Shown: positions 1-11,000 of the stretch, one piece after another
How the letters are laid out: every line of letters starts with the position of its first letter
Position numbering within the stretch: the first letter of the stretch is position 1
Assembly (NCBI GenBank): GCA_914767885.1
Contig: CAJZBQ010000028.1
Span: 1-64,000 of the forward strand
From: Blepharisma stoltei
Lineage: Eukaryota; Ciliophora; Heterotrichea; Heterotrichida; Blepharismidae
Reading direction: 5' to 3'
Length of the DNA: 64,000 nucleotides
Notes under the pieces: generated by a model
What the model saw: the letters and a program-made list of their open reading frames with translations, nothing else
What the model was told of the DNA's origin: nothing
Databases searched by the model: none
Translations under genes and position numbers: made by a program

Positions 1-1450
1 AACACCCTAACACCCTAACACCCTAACACCCTAACACCCTAACACCCTAACACCCTAACACCCTAACACCCTAACCCAAACACCCTAACACCCAACACAA
101 ACACCCTAACACCCTAACACCCTAACCACCCTAACACCCTAACACCCAACACCCTAACACCCTAACACCCTAACACCCTAACACCCTAACACCCTAACAC
201 CCTAACACCCTAACACCCTAACACCCTAACACCCTAACACCCTAACACCCTAACACCCTAACACCCTAACACCCTAACACCCCTAACACCCTAACACCCT
301 AACACCCTAACACCCTAACACCCTAACACCCTAACACCCTAACACCCTAACACCCTAACACCCTAACACCCTAACACCCTAACACCCTAACACCCTAACA
401 CCCTAACACCCTAACACCCTAACACCCTAACACCCTAACACCCTAACACCCTAACACCCTAACACCCTAACACCCCTAACACCCTAACACCCTAACACCC
501 TAACACCCTAACACCCTAACACCCTAACACCCTAACACCCTAACACCCTAACACCCTAACACCTAACACCCTAACACCCTAACACCCTAACACCCTAACA
601 CCCTAACACCCTAACACCCTAACACCCTAACACCCTAACACCCTAACACCCTAACACCCTAACACCCTAACACCCTAACACCCTAACACCCTAACACCCT
701 AACACCCTAACACCCTAACACCTAACACCCTAACACCCTAACACCCTAACACCCTAACACCCTAACACCCTAACACCCTAACACCCTAACACCCTAACAC
801 CCTAACACCCTAACACCCTAACACCCTAACACCCTAACACCCTAACACCCTAACACCCTAACACCCTAACACCCTAACACCCTAACACCCTAACACCCTA
901 ACACCCTAACACCCTAACACCCTAACACCCTAACACCCTAACACCCTAACACCCTAACACCCTAACACCCTAACACCCTAACACCCTAACACCCTAACAC
1001 CCTAACACCCTAACACCCTAACACCCTAACACCCTAACACCCTAACACCCTAACACCCTAACACCCTAACACCCTAACACCCTAACACCTAACACCCTAA
1101 CACCCTAACACCCTAACACCCTAACACCCTAACACCCTAACACCCTAACACCCTAACACCCTAACACCCTAACACCCTAACACCCTAACACCCTAACACC
1201 CTAACACCCTAACACCCTAACACCCTAACACCCTAACACCCTAACACCCTAACACCCTAACACCCTAACACCCTAACACCCTAACACCCTAACACCCTAA
1301 CACCCTAACACCCTAACACCCTAACACCCTAACACCCTAACACCCTAACACCCTAACACCCTAACACCCTAACACCCTAACACCCTAACACCCTAACACC
1401 CTAACACCCTAACACCCTAACACCCTAACACCCTAACACCCTAACACCCT
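1..1450. repeat. Telomere, (CCCTAACA)n array
   Basis: About 180 tandem copies of the 8-mer CACCCTAA (TTAGGGTG on the other strand) run from the first base to about 1450, C-rich strand 5' as expected of a left chromosome end. Most copies are perfect. Degenerate units (CTAACCC, CACCCAACACAAA, CTAACCACC) cluster at about 66-150, and single-base variants (CACCCC, CACCT) occur near 280, 470, 560, 720 and 1087. The junction with unique sequence is abrupt. The repeat matches the permutation known for Blepharisma and Stentor. An array this long is more like a germline telomere than a short somatic one, but that is inference. Confidence 0.97.
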
Positions 1451-2144
1451 GTATATTATTCTCTGCTGGGGTATAAAAATTGTCTTTACTTACTTTGATG
1501 AATGTAAAGATATATAATGAGTCAAGATTGCTTAATAAGTTTAGAGGTGGATATATCAATTGAAAAATTAATTATATAAATCAAATAAATCATAATTTAT
1601 TTTATGATAAAAGTTTATAGAGCAATCTATTAGTTGAACATAGTTTAATACAAAATAAAAAATTAAGTTTCTTATTTTAACTTAAAGATTAGTTTATCCT
1701 CAATTATGGCTATATATAAATATCACATATTCTTTGTAAGCTTTAGTCTCTCATAATCTAATATACAATTAGCTCTAATTTATCTATAAAATGCCTGTAG
1801 TTATAATTTGTTTTATAAATAGATGAATCAATTCATGTCCATTAGCACTTGCAAGATTTCTTAAGAGGAAAAATATTTTTTCACTTATTTGGGAATATAA
1901 TTTTTAATATTTTTAATGCTTTCTTTTTAATGTAATTTTTTATCTAGTCATTTAGCTATTAAATTGAATTAATATTTAGACACTTCCATAGATGCTTTAC
2001 AATGCTTTATCATAAAACATAATATATCTTTGGAATTTATCTAGCTAATGTTGAGTTGAAAACCCTATATTAATATAAATACATTAAGTACATAAATCTA
2101 TTAGGTGAATTATATAATTTTTATTTCTTAATTCTTCTTTTAAA
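1451..2144. other. Subtelomeric AT-rich spacer
   Basis: Strongly AT-rich unique sequence between the telomere and the first gene. No ORF with coding character, no tandem repeat and no RNA gene is visible. It starts directly after the last telomere unit with no subtelomeric satellite. Confidence 0.6.
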
Positions 2145-3665
2145 TTAATAATAATCTCTTCCAGCACTGTTCGTTCGAAAGACAAACTTATAGTTTCCTC
2201 TTTGCCCAGTCGAGTAAAACTCTCCTTCTCTCGGCCCTGCAAATTGTTGCGCTTCTCTCCCTCCAAAGGCCCTATTTCCAAAAACTAAACCTCCACTATC
2301 CCCAAAGAACATTCTAAATATTTCTCTCGGATCCACATCAAATTGTGCCCCTTCTGGCATTCCTTGTTCCATTCCTTCCAAATTTCCCCCTAAATCATAT
2401 TGCCGTCTTTTATTTTCATCACTTAAAACCATATATGCTTCTGCAATATCTTTAAATTTTTTCTCTGATTGAGCTTTGTTTTCTGGAGTATCTGAATTTT
2501 TATCAGGATGCCATTTCAATGCTAGTTTTTTATAAGCTTTTTTAATCTCGCCGACACTTGCTTTTTTACTTACCCCTAAAATTGCATAATAATCCTTGTG
2601 CCGTGCTTTCTTTTCGTTAATTTGAGCAAGCTGTATTGCATTGTCAACTTCAGGGTAGCCTGGATCACGTTGTTTAACTTGATAATAGTCTCTTAAGGCT
2701 TCTTCAAAATTCCCGAGTTGTGAGTGAACATTTCCTCTTCTCATATAAGCTTTGGTGTACTCAGGGTTGAGTTGTAATGATTGGTTTAAATCAGCTAGAG
2801 AAAGCATATAATCAGAATTCTTCATATGAGCTGCTGCTCGGTTAGCAAGTATCATGGAATTCAATTTTTTACATTTGGGGTCAATTGACAGTGCTTCTGT
2901 GTAGCAATCAATAGCATATTTTCTTTTCCCTTCTTGGAAATGCTTATTTCCCTCATCTTTCAAATTTTCAATTTTTTTTAATTTTCTGATTATCTCTTTG
3001 GCATTATTATGATCAGGATCGAATTTGATAGCATCATAAATAAACTGTTTTCCTCCATTGGTTTTCCCAGAATACAATAAGGCTTTCCCTTTAAGAAATA
3101 AGATATCGGGATTATTTCCATATGAATTCATTAACTCATTAGCATACCTTTCAGCATGTTCATAGTTTTCTTCTTCTATTAAGCAATCAAGCTTTTGCAA
3201 TTTTAATTCAAGATTCTCAGTGACATGTTCCAAGGCCTTGCTAAGAAAATAAACACTCTGATGATAATCTCCTCGTGCTTTAGATTGCTTCGCGAGCTTC
3301 AGATTTTCGTTCACCTCCTCTATTGCTTTCTGTTCATTTTTAATTTCTAGATTTTCTGGTTCAATAGCTGCTGCATTCCTGCAAAACTCTTGAGAAGCAT
3401 CAAGGTTTCCAAGCATTAAATTAATTTTAGAAGCCCTCAGAAGAGCTTTGGTGAAGTTTGGGTTGTACCTTAAAGCATTGTGGCAATCCCCCAAAGCTTC
3501 TTGGAATTGCTTTAGCATAAAATGAGATGCTGATCTATTGCTATATAATTGTGCATTTTGAGGGGAAATTTGCAATGCTTGGGAGTAATGCTCAATGGCT
3601 TTATGGTAGTCTCCTCTGCGATGAGCATCATTTCCCAATAATCGATATTTTTCAGAAAGATCCAT
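2145..3665 (-). CDS. TPR and J-domain co-chaperone, DNAJC7-like
   Basis: An intact 506-residue ORF. Residues 1 to about 340 are tandem TPR units, starting with the array around [17 protein letters not shown] and resuming after residue 225. A J domain follows at about 360-430 ([12 protein letters not shown] in WHPDKN, then [18 protein letters not shown]). A short Gly/Phe/Arg-rich tail ends the protein. This order matches DNAJC7/TPR2, which links Hsp70 and Hsp90; the HPD tripeptide that stimulates Hsp70 ATPase is present. It is the first gene after the telomere and reads toward it. DNAJC3 is less likely because no signal peptide is visible. No introns or in-frame TGA. Confidence 0.9.
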   Translation of the reverse strand: MDLSEKYRLLGNDAHRRGDYHKAIEHYSQALQISPQNAQLYSNRSASHFMLKQFQEALGDCHNALRYNPNFTKALLRASKINLMLGNLDASQEFCRNAAAIEPENLEIKNEQKAIEEVNENLKLAKQSKARGDYHQSVYFLSKALEHVTENLELKLQKLDCLIEEENYEHAERYANELMNSYGNNPDILFLKGKALLYSGKTNGGKQFIYDAIKFDPDHNNAKEIIRKLKKIENLKDEGNKHFQEGKRKYAIDCYTEALSIDPKCKKLNSMILANRAAAHMKNSDYMLSLADLNQSLQLNPEYTKAYMRRGNVHSQLGNFEEALRDYYQVKQRDPGYPEVDNAIQLAQINEKKARHKDYYAILGVSKKASVGEIKKAYKKLALKWHPDKNSDTPENKAQSEKKFKDIAEAYMVLSDENKRRQYDLGGNLEGMEQGMPEGAQFDVDPREIFRMFFGDSGGLVFGNRAFGGREAQQFAGPREGEFYSTGQRGNYKFVFRTNSAGRDYY

Positions 3666-3860
3666 TTAAATAAATATGGCGAATGGATATTAATTTAATG
3701 CTATATTTAGCATCATATACATTGATTATTATTAGGTTATAAAATACTTAAAGAATTCAAGCTCCTAAGAATAAAGAAACATTAAATCATTTATAAATAT
3801 AAAAAACCTAAGATCAGTAAATATTAATTCGATTATGAATTGTATATTTAAATAACAATA

Positions 3861-5468
3861 TTAATAGCATCGTAGAGTAAAAAGTTCGGGATTCGGAGCA
3901 AGGCAGATCTCGCAACTATTTCTTTCACTAGAATTTTCAAATGTGCATCTAGGGCAAGTCCAATTAGAGTCGTATATAAGTATTTCCAATGGAGTTTCTC
4001 TTTGAGTCGGTGCTTGGATATCAGGAAACCCGTTTTCCATTTCTGTCAAGCATTTAGAAAAGTGATTAGTGACAATTTCGCTGAGCTTAGTAGTATCAAT
4101 CCTGAATTTATTGAACTTTCTATATTGCTCAGCTGAGCTTTGACGTATGTCAAAGAAAGCATCCAATTCAGCATCTGTCTTCTCATCAAGCTTATCCAGA
4201 GAGTGTTCTAGCTCTGCCTGAATGAATTCGAAAAATCTCAATTTGGCTTCGGAATCTAAAAAATAGCCCAGCGGGTATGAGTATCCTAATGATTTCCTTG
4301 ATCTAACGACCAACTCGACTGCTTCGACCAAAAAATCAAAGTTAAACCCGCTTTCTCTTGCCATTTCCTTGATTGATGAAATCTTAGCCTTAATTTTTTT
4401 AAGTTTTTCAACTGCAAATTCATGGGAATTTCTATGAGCTGCGTATCTTTGAAAATAATGATCGAATTTTTGTATATTCTGAGAGGCCTTTGCTTTATTG
4501 GCTTCTTCTTGTAAATAAATTCCAGAAGATTGTTGGGATTCGAATTTATTGCATTTAAAATAGCCCCCAGTTTCTGAGCTATGCTCAGATCAGTTTCCGA
4601 GACACAATCAGCAAAATTCATGAAGGCATTTGCAAGTCATATGCATGCATCCTTGGTTTTTCTGGATTGGAGCCTTGCATTTTGGGCATTTTTTGGTATT
4701 GGCAAGAATTCAGTCTTCTTCGTTTCCTCCTAGCAATTTTTTATGCCACCTTTTCAAGCTTTCGCAGTCCAAAGGGCGATGTCCTTCAGCTTTACAATTG
4801 AAGCACCAAGTCAGTCCACATTTGCAACAGATGTCTTTGTCGTTGTAATTAATAACTCCATAAATACAATCAGGAGCAGGGCATCATTTTAACTGAGTGT
4901 TACTCGAGCAGTAGGACTCAAATAAATGTTTTTTATATTTCGCAAATATTTTTTCATGCAAAAGTTCTTGAAAGAGCTCATAAGGGACAAGTAGTGGGCA
5001 ACTATTCATTGGGCATGAAGTAGTAATTGAAGAAACGCCTTTGGAGATTGATTCTTTTAGGTATTCAGCATAACAGTATGCACAGCATGCATGGCCGCAT
5101 TCTAATGCTCTCATATCAAAACCAATCTTTGGGAGATAGCATAAAATGCAAATTTTAAATGAGTGAGAAGGGATTAATGAATATTCTGATGTAATTGACT
5201 GTAAATCCATCTTATGTCCGCTTTCCAATAGGAATTCAATATCTTTCATCTTTCACTGATATTTGACCAGAAGTCCGATTGATTTTGATATATTTGTTCC
5301 CAAAAGCTCAGATACCTGCTTTATTAGCCTTTTTTGGCTTTTGTTTAATTCCTGCTCACTAATTATTTCGTATTTTTTGGATATTTGTGCTGGGTGGTAT
5401 TTAAAAGTCGGCTGAACCTCAGACTCTTCTTCGTCTGAATCGATTCCCCAGTCGTCTTCTGAAGACAT
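3861..5468 (-). CDS. RBR E3 ubiquitin ligase, Ariadne type, with C-terminal RanBP2 zinc finger
   Basis: One continuous 535-residue frame if TGA is Trp. An acidic N-terminus ([15 protein letters not shown]) is followed by RING1 (CILCYLPK, then [14 protein letters not shown]), an IBR ([19 protein letters not shown]) and Rcat/RING2 ([30 protein letters not shown]). The likely catalytic Cys is in GCMHMTC. An Ariadne-like helical region and a RanBP2-type finger (WTCPRCTF...CEIC) end the protein, as in plant ARI proteins. At least five TGA codons fall at Trp positions, including the invariant Trp of WCPAPDC and HEFCW, which makes this the best proof of the code change in the window. The family transfers ubiquitin through a Cys thioester. 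Confidence 0.93.
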
Positions 5469-5852
5469 ATTCGAATAATAATAAATAGATTAATCATTTT
5501 TTAGAATTGTAACGCTCCTTAATAAAATAGGAATAGTTAAACTGTATTATTTCGAGCATTTTGTTCTATAATTTAAAAATTTTTATAGTTTCATAAAAAT
5601 GCATTTTAATATTTTTATATACTTTTTTCCCTTTCCTTCATCTTAAAAATTATGCTAATCATAAAGCGAGAATTTAATGCACACTATCAGCTTGAATCAT
5701 AAAACCTTAAAGAAAAAAATATTTATAGTTAAAAAACCAAAGGATTATAAATTTAAAAAGACTTAGCCTTAAGAAAATGCGAACTTTTAAGAGAATAGCA
5801 GCATCTTGCTTAAATGTTTTGTCTTTTGAAAATAAATATATCATTAAAATAT
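5469..5852. other. AT-rich intergenic spacer
   Basis: Separates the RBR ligase start from the 3' end of the ZMAT2-like gene. Only AT-rich sequence and short A/T runs; nothing recognisable. Confidence 0.5.
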
Positions 5853-6335
5853 TTAATCCTCTGTAATTTTTTGCTTCTTTGAAGGTTCAGGCTCCTTAGA
5901 GTCCAGTCTTTTCATGATTTCTTCAATTGTCGGCGGTCTTTTTTTAGGCTTCTTTTGCTTAAGTTCTTTAAGTCTTTGCTCTACAGCATCTACAGTGACT
6001 TTTTCAACCTTCATTAAGTTTCCATGCATTCGATTGTGCTGTTCAGAATTCAAATGATCAAGCCACGCAAGTGAGTCATTTACAGAAAAGTCACAGGGTT
6101 TGCAGTAGTATCCCAAATATTTTGAGCTAGATTTGTCTTCAGCTGCGATTTTGCGAATTCCTACCTGATTATCGAGTTTTATTTTCGATTCTCTTGCTTC
6201 TAATGCCCTTGAGTAGTCAATTGGGACTGGCTTTGCTTTTGTTTCTTCTGGAGGCTTGGATTCAGGAGAATGGGATCTGTCTGTCTGCTTCCAGTGCCTT
6301 CTTCCTTTATCATCATATTGAATTTCGAAGCTCAT
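5853..6335 (-). CDS. U1-type zinc-finger spliceosomal protein, ZMAT2/Snu23-like
   Basis: 160 residues. The N-terminus has a short RRHWKQ motif and a Lys/Pro-rich stretch. A matrin/U1-type C2H2 finger lies at about 75-105 (YYCKPCDFSVNDSLAWLDHLNSEQHNRMHG), followed by VEKVTVDAVEQRLKELKQKK, which matches the helix after the finger in ZMAT2/Snu23. A Lys-rich tail follows. The family belongs to the U4/U6.U5 tri-snRNP and acts near 5' splice-site transfer, of interest in an organism with 15-nt introns. Slightly shorter than the human protein of about 199 residues. No TGA or intron. Confidence 0.87.
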   Translation of the reverse strand: MSFEIQYDDKGRRHWKQTDRSHSPESKPPEETKAKPVPIDYSRALEARESKIKLDNQVGIRKIAAEDKSSSKYLGYYCKPCDFSVNDSLAWLDHLNSEQHNRMHGNLMKVEKVTVDAVEQRLKELKQKKPKKRPPTIEEIMKRLDSKEPEPSKKQKITED

Positions 6336-7142
6336 AAAATTTAATATTTTGCCGATAATATTGTTAATTGCTTTTATATGCCAGAAGATACTTCGATATG
6401 CTAATTATATATGGGTATCAAAAATAAAATAATTTGTTTTTTGTGGAATGATAATATGTATTAATACAACAGATTATCATATTCACTTTAAATAAGCAAT
6501 TATCATTTTTATAAGTAAAAGCCCTTAACTAGATATGTTAATATGATAAAGAACCAACTGTATTATTCAATGGAAAATTTATTAAAATTTCATAATATTA
6601 TAATGAGCATTATTAAATAAATAGTTGCGATAGAGGCTTTGACAATAGTTCTTCAACTCATTGAATTCTATGTCATATTCTCAAATATGTCAAGTAAGAA
6701 ATACAGGTTTTGTGTACTCGTCCAAACCATGCCCTAAACCAACTTTTTTGCATTTGGGCTAAAGGTAGTTATAACAAAGTATCCAAACTAGCGCCGGCAG
6801 AGCATCTCTCTGGCTAAAATTCAGATTTTACGAGCTTTTGTTATGCTAATCAATATAATCAGCTAAATACTGCCGTTGCGAATAGGCGAAGGAGCTCTAG
6901 AATAATTCTCCCTTGGTTTGCAAGCAAGCTTTTTGTGCATAAAAATAGGATTTTTTCAGTTTTTCGCTCACTAAACCAAGTGGGGAGTAAGTTATACCTT
7001 GCGAAATGGACAAAAAAGATTAAAAAGCAGTAAATTACTCAGAAAATATAAAATATAACTCAAAATCGTTTAAACAGGCGGCATATCAGCGACATAGTGT
7101 TATTACCTTTTATAAACAAATTTCAGAATAATCTATGCAAAA
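6336..7142. other. Intergenic region, about 0.8 kb
   Basis: AT-rich with a moderately GC-richer patch at about 6720-6990. I find no convincing ORF in either strand with TGA as sense, and no inverted repeat or tail that would mark an element. It may be a promoter region or a decayed insertion. Confidence 0.4.
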
Positions 7143-7622
7143 TTAATTAGGTCTTTGAGCTTGAGAACCTGGACTTGGCTTCCAAAATTGCCTTTGAAAA
7201 TCCTTAAATTGGGATAAAGCAACGAAGTTCTTGTAATTCGCCCTCAGACTTGTCAGCTTGCTATTCATCTTTTTACTAAAAATTAAAATTCCTTGCAGCA
7301 AAGCAAAGCATGCAATACAGGCTACGAAATTGAATATAAAAACCATATATACTTTTTTCTTATCGTCAAGTCCGTCATTATCCTGACCAGAGTTATCGTT
7401 ACTGATTTGTAAGAAAGAAATCATCAAGGGCTTTTTATTAGGTTCTTTTGAGATCTTCTCAGAATATTGCAGTGGTTTTATTTCAGGCTGAGGATGATTA
7501 CTTTCTTGAGGGTCCATTGGTTTCTGTATAGAATCCTTAGCATTCACAGAGAAAATGAAAAAGGTAATAATAAGTATTAACGGCATTTTCATATTTAATT
7601 GATATAACTTAATCTGAAACAA
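7143..7622 (-). CDS. Small single-pass membrane protein, unknown
   Basis: 159 codons; the third Met (KMPLILIITFFIFSVNA) gives the best start because a clean signal peptide follows it. A polar, Pro/Lys-rich stretch of about 70 residues comes next, then a membrane segment (MVFIFNFVACIACFALLQGIL) and a basic tail (KKMNSKLTSLRANYKNF). This predicts a type I membrane protein with a short cytoplasmic tail. I do not recognise a family. It lies just upstream, on the opposite strand, of the giant receptor gene. Confidence 0.65.
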   Translation of the reverse strand: MFQIKLYQLNMKMPLILIITFFIFSVNAKDSIQKPMDPQESNHPQPEIKPLQYSEKISKEPNKKPLMISFLQISNDNSGQDNDGLDDKKKVYMVFIFNFVACIACFALLQGILIFSKKMNSKLTSLRANYKNFVALSQFKDFQRQFWKPSPGSQAQRPN

Positions 7623-7717
7623 TCTTAATATAATAATAATTTTCGAAAATAGTCTTGAAAGCTTAGCTACCTAGAAAAAATTTACTGCTGGTTTTTAATA
7701 AAAACAAGAAGAGATAT

Positions 7718-7843
7718 ATAGAAATTGCCTTTGAGTAGCGCGCTAAGCGCCTGAGACTTCCCGATGAAGTCTGGTCAAACCACCGCCCAGACTTCGTCGG
7801 GAAGTCTCGGGCGCTTAGCACGCTACTCAAAGGCAATTTCTAT
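7718..7843. mobile_element. Hairpin MITE, TATAGAAATTGCC family
   Basis: Near-perfect palindrome with arms of about 57 bp. The left arm begins TATAGAAATTGCCTTTGAG and continues through GCGCTAAGCGCCTGAGACTTC. The right arm is its complement and ends GGCAATTTCTATATA. The loop is about 12 bases (TCAAACCACCGC). TA flanks both ends, consistent with TA target duplication. The terminal TATAGAAATTGCC is also found at 22446-22500 and in variant form at 40609-40837. It is intergenic and carries no ORF. Confidence 0.85.
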
Positions 7844-8001
7844 ATAATTTAATTATCAAAAAGACAGTTTCTATAAGCTAAGTTAAACTTTATAATAATC
7901 AAAGTAACATTTGCTAAATATGTCTCATTCGAAGATTTCAAGATACTTTTCCTCGCTTGAAGATCAGCATGCATAAAAGCCCTTGCTTGCTACTCTAGAT
8001 A

Positions 8002-11000
8002 ATGTTTTTGATCTTAATACCTTTAGTTTCAGCATCCTGCTCACTTGATTGTTTAATGCTCGCTGGTGATGGCTACTGTGACTCTCAATGTGACACTTTA
8101 GATTGCAACTTTGACAGTCTTGACTGCCCTATTCAATGCTCACCAGGATGCAGTCCCAATATGATAGGAAACGGCATATGTAACAAAGAATGCTATACAA
8201 GTTCCTGCACTTTTGATAATATTGACTGTATAAACCTCTGCTCTGGTGGCTGTTTACCATCAATGATCGGAGACAAGCAATGCCAGAATGACTGCTTTAA
8301 TGAAAATTGTTTATTTGATGCAGGAGACTGCTTTGGACTGTGCAGTCAAAATTGCAGCTTCAGCATGCTTGGAGATCGTTGCCAGTCATTTGTTAAGAAT
8401 TCTTCCTTTTGCGACATTTCCTTGGAATTTTGGTCTTAACTTTTTCAGTAACAATGCTTAAAAAACAGTTAAAATTCTATCAAATAAAATCAATCAAAAA
8501 TAACATGAAAATGCTCCGATCAAACCGTAAGGAGTCGTGGAGATGGGGTCTGCCAGCCTCAATGTGCGAATGAAAAATGCAATTTCGACAACGATGATTG
8601 TACAGATGAAATATGAGTTGACCAACGATCCCTGAGTGGAGATGGAAGCAAAGAAAAACCATTTTCTAGTTTAGATTATGCCTTTCTTTATTCATCAATT
8701 GTGCCTCACCTCCGAATCATTATGGCTTCAGGGATCTATTATTTAAATTCATCTTTATCTGCTTCAAATTCTCAATACTTAACATTGACAGGAGAAAATT
8801 TAGTCCAAATAAGGCCAATAAGCCCTTTGGCATCCATTACATTTTCTAACTATTCTAAAGTGTGAATTGAAAATCTAACTTATGATGGCTCTGAATTTTG
8901 GATTCCAAACTGCAGCAACGATTACTGCATGTTTGCTCAGAACTGGGTCTGCAATCAAAGTTCTTGCCACAACTCTAATAACGACTCCTTGCCTTCATCT
9001 ATAGATATTCCGAAGACATTTTCTAATAACCAGTTTTGCTATTCATATGCGCCTTCACTGAGTTTTTTCAATAGTGAAGTCTACGTCAGCAACTTTGTGG
9101 TTCAGAACATTGATAGAGTATTCTCTATTTTCGTGCTCTCAAACTGCATTTCTCATTTTGATAGCTTGCTGGTAAAGCATGTTCGACTTTTATCCTATTT
9201 AATTGATGTTAAAAGCAGTAGCCCTCTAATTTTTTATGCCCCGTTCAAGAATTCTTATCAAGAATTTAATGTGCCTTTGAATATTAATAAAACTTATTCA
9301 TTGGTTGAGATGAGGAACTCAAGAATAGAAGACGTGAATAGGATGATTGATTATGGAACTGTGCAGTGCAGTTCAGACTTCGTTAGTCCAGGAATTCTGC
9401 AAGTATCAAATGTGGATACTATTTATATTTCTAATCTGACTGTTGATAACGTATGAAATAATGATGAGATAACTGATAAAAATCCTCAGCCGTTCATCTC
9501 GATTTCACAATTCTCAAAAGCTGAAATCAATGATGTGAATGTTACTAGTACCTTTTTTAAAAGCGGCGGATTCTTATATTTGTATTTTTCAACAATCCTT
9601 GGAATTGATATTAATCGAGAGAATATTATAATAAAAAATATCAATGTAAATGATTCTTTTATTGGGAGTGATGGGGCCTTGATAGCAGTCAGTTACCGTG
9701 AGATTCAGCCTATTGTTTTAATCTCAAGCATCACTATAAACCAAGTTAGTACCTACGGGTGCCCTCTAATTTCCATTTCTTTTGATCAAGATACTTTTTG
9801 CGGGTCTGATGATGGAAATATCTTAGCTTTGGATGTTTTGCTTCCATTTTATAAAAGAAATATACAAATGAATAATGTGAAAATCGAGAATTCAGATACT
9901 AAGGCAAGTGCATTGAAATTTCAAAATGTTTCCAATGTTTTCCTATATAACGTCACTATAAATAATTGCCCAAACAAGCTTAATAACTTATTTGAATCTA
10001 TCTCATCTTTCCAAAGCTTAACTTCTGTTTTACCTTACTGGGCTTCAAAATCATCAAGCTCTAATATTATTTCCTTTCAAAACACAAGATCAATTACTCT
10101 AAATCAGATAAAAATTGATAACTACGATATTGGGACATCTCCAGTCATTCAATTGCTCGATATAATTGCATCTTTGAACCTAACAGATATATTTTCCTCA
10201 AATGGACTAGCCAGCTCATTTTTAATTTTCCACTCGAACTTTAATCCACATAAAACTTTTAGCAGCATTCAAATAGAGTCTTCGGCTTTCAGTGATGGAG
10301 CCATTATTATTGACTCCAACGTATCTGTAGCTCTTCAATCTATCATACTTTCCAAGGTTTCTGCAAATTCAGGAATTTCATCTTCAAACAGTGGTCTAAT
10401 TGTGACAGATTCGCTATTCTCTAGCTTAAGCACAATTAATTCTGCAGTCCTCTTCAATCCAAAAATTCCAGGCAGCAGCCTTACAATTTTATTGACAACT
10501 TTTACATCAAATAAAGCTCAAAATTCTGCAGACTTATATGTTCAAGGTGATCAAGGAATAGTCTTGACAGTAGACTCAGCGATTTTCGAGCACAGCCAAG
10601 GGCAAGCTTCTTCATCAGTTTTATTTTCACCAACTACCACCCTTATCTCTGGCAGCTTTAATAACTGTATTTTTCAACATATGGCTCCTTTTCATTGTAA
10701 TTTCTAATTAGATCTTGGGGTTTTCGCAAATACTTTTCTCCTTGGCTCAATTAAATTTGTCAACACTCTATTTCATAATATCCAGAGCATAGGAAGTGCA
10801 GCTCCAGTAATATATGCAGAGGTATCACTCTCAGAAAATGAGCTTGGACAGGTCATAAGTTTTGAGAACTGCAATGTTACATATAGTTCTTTTCAATATT
10901 TCTACATTTACGAGTCCCAGTATATGAGGAATCAGCTCACTATTGAAAAGTCAAGCTTTTATGGTAATACTGGCTCGATGTTTTCGTTTGAGAATACTGA

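Noticed and set aside
2084..2281. ORF of 65 codons antisense to the end of the DnaJ gene region
   Set aside because: Overlaps the well-supported co-chaperone gene in another frame with no domain; shadow.
4286..4621. 111-codon ORF beginning [11 protein letters not shown]
   Set aside because: Same strand as the RBR gene but another frame; the true frame reads HEFCWLCLGNW through TGA here.
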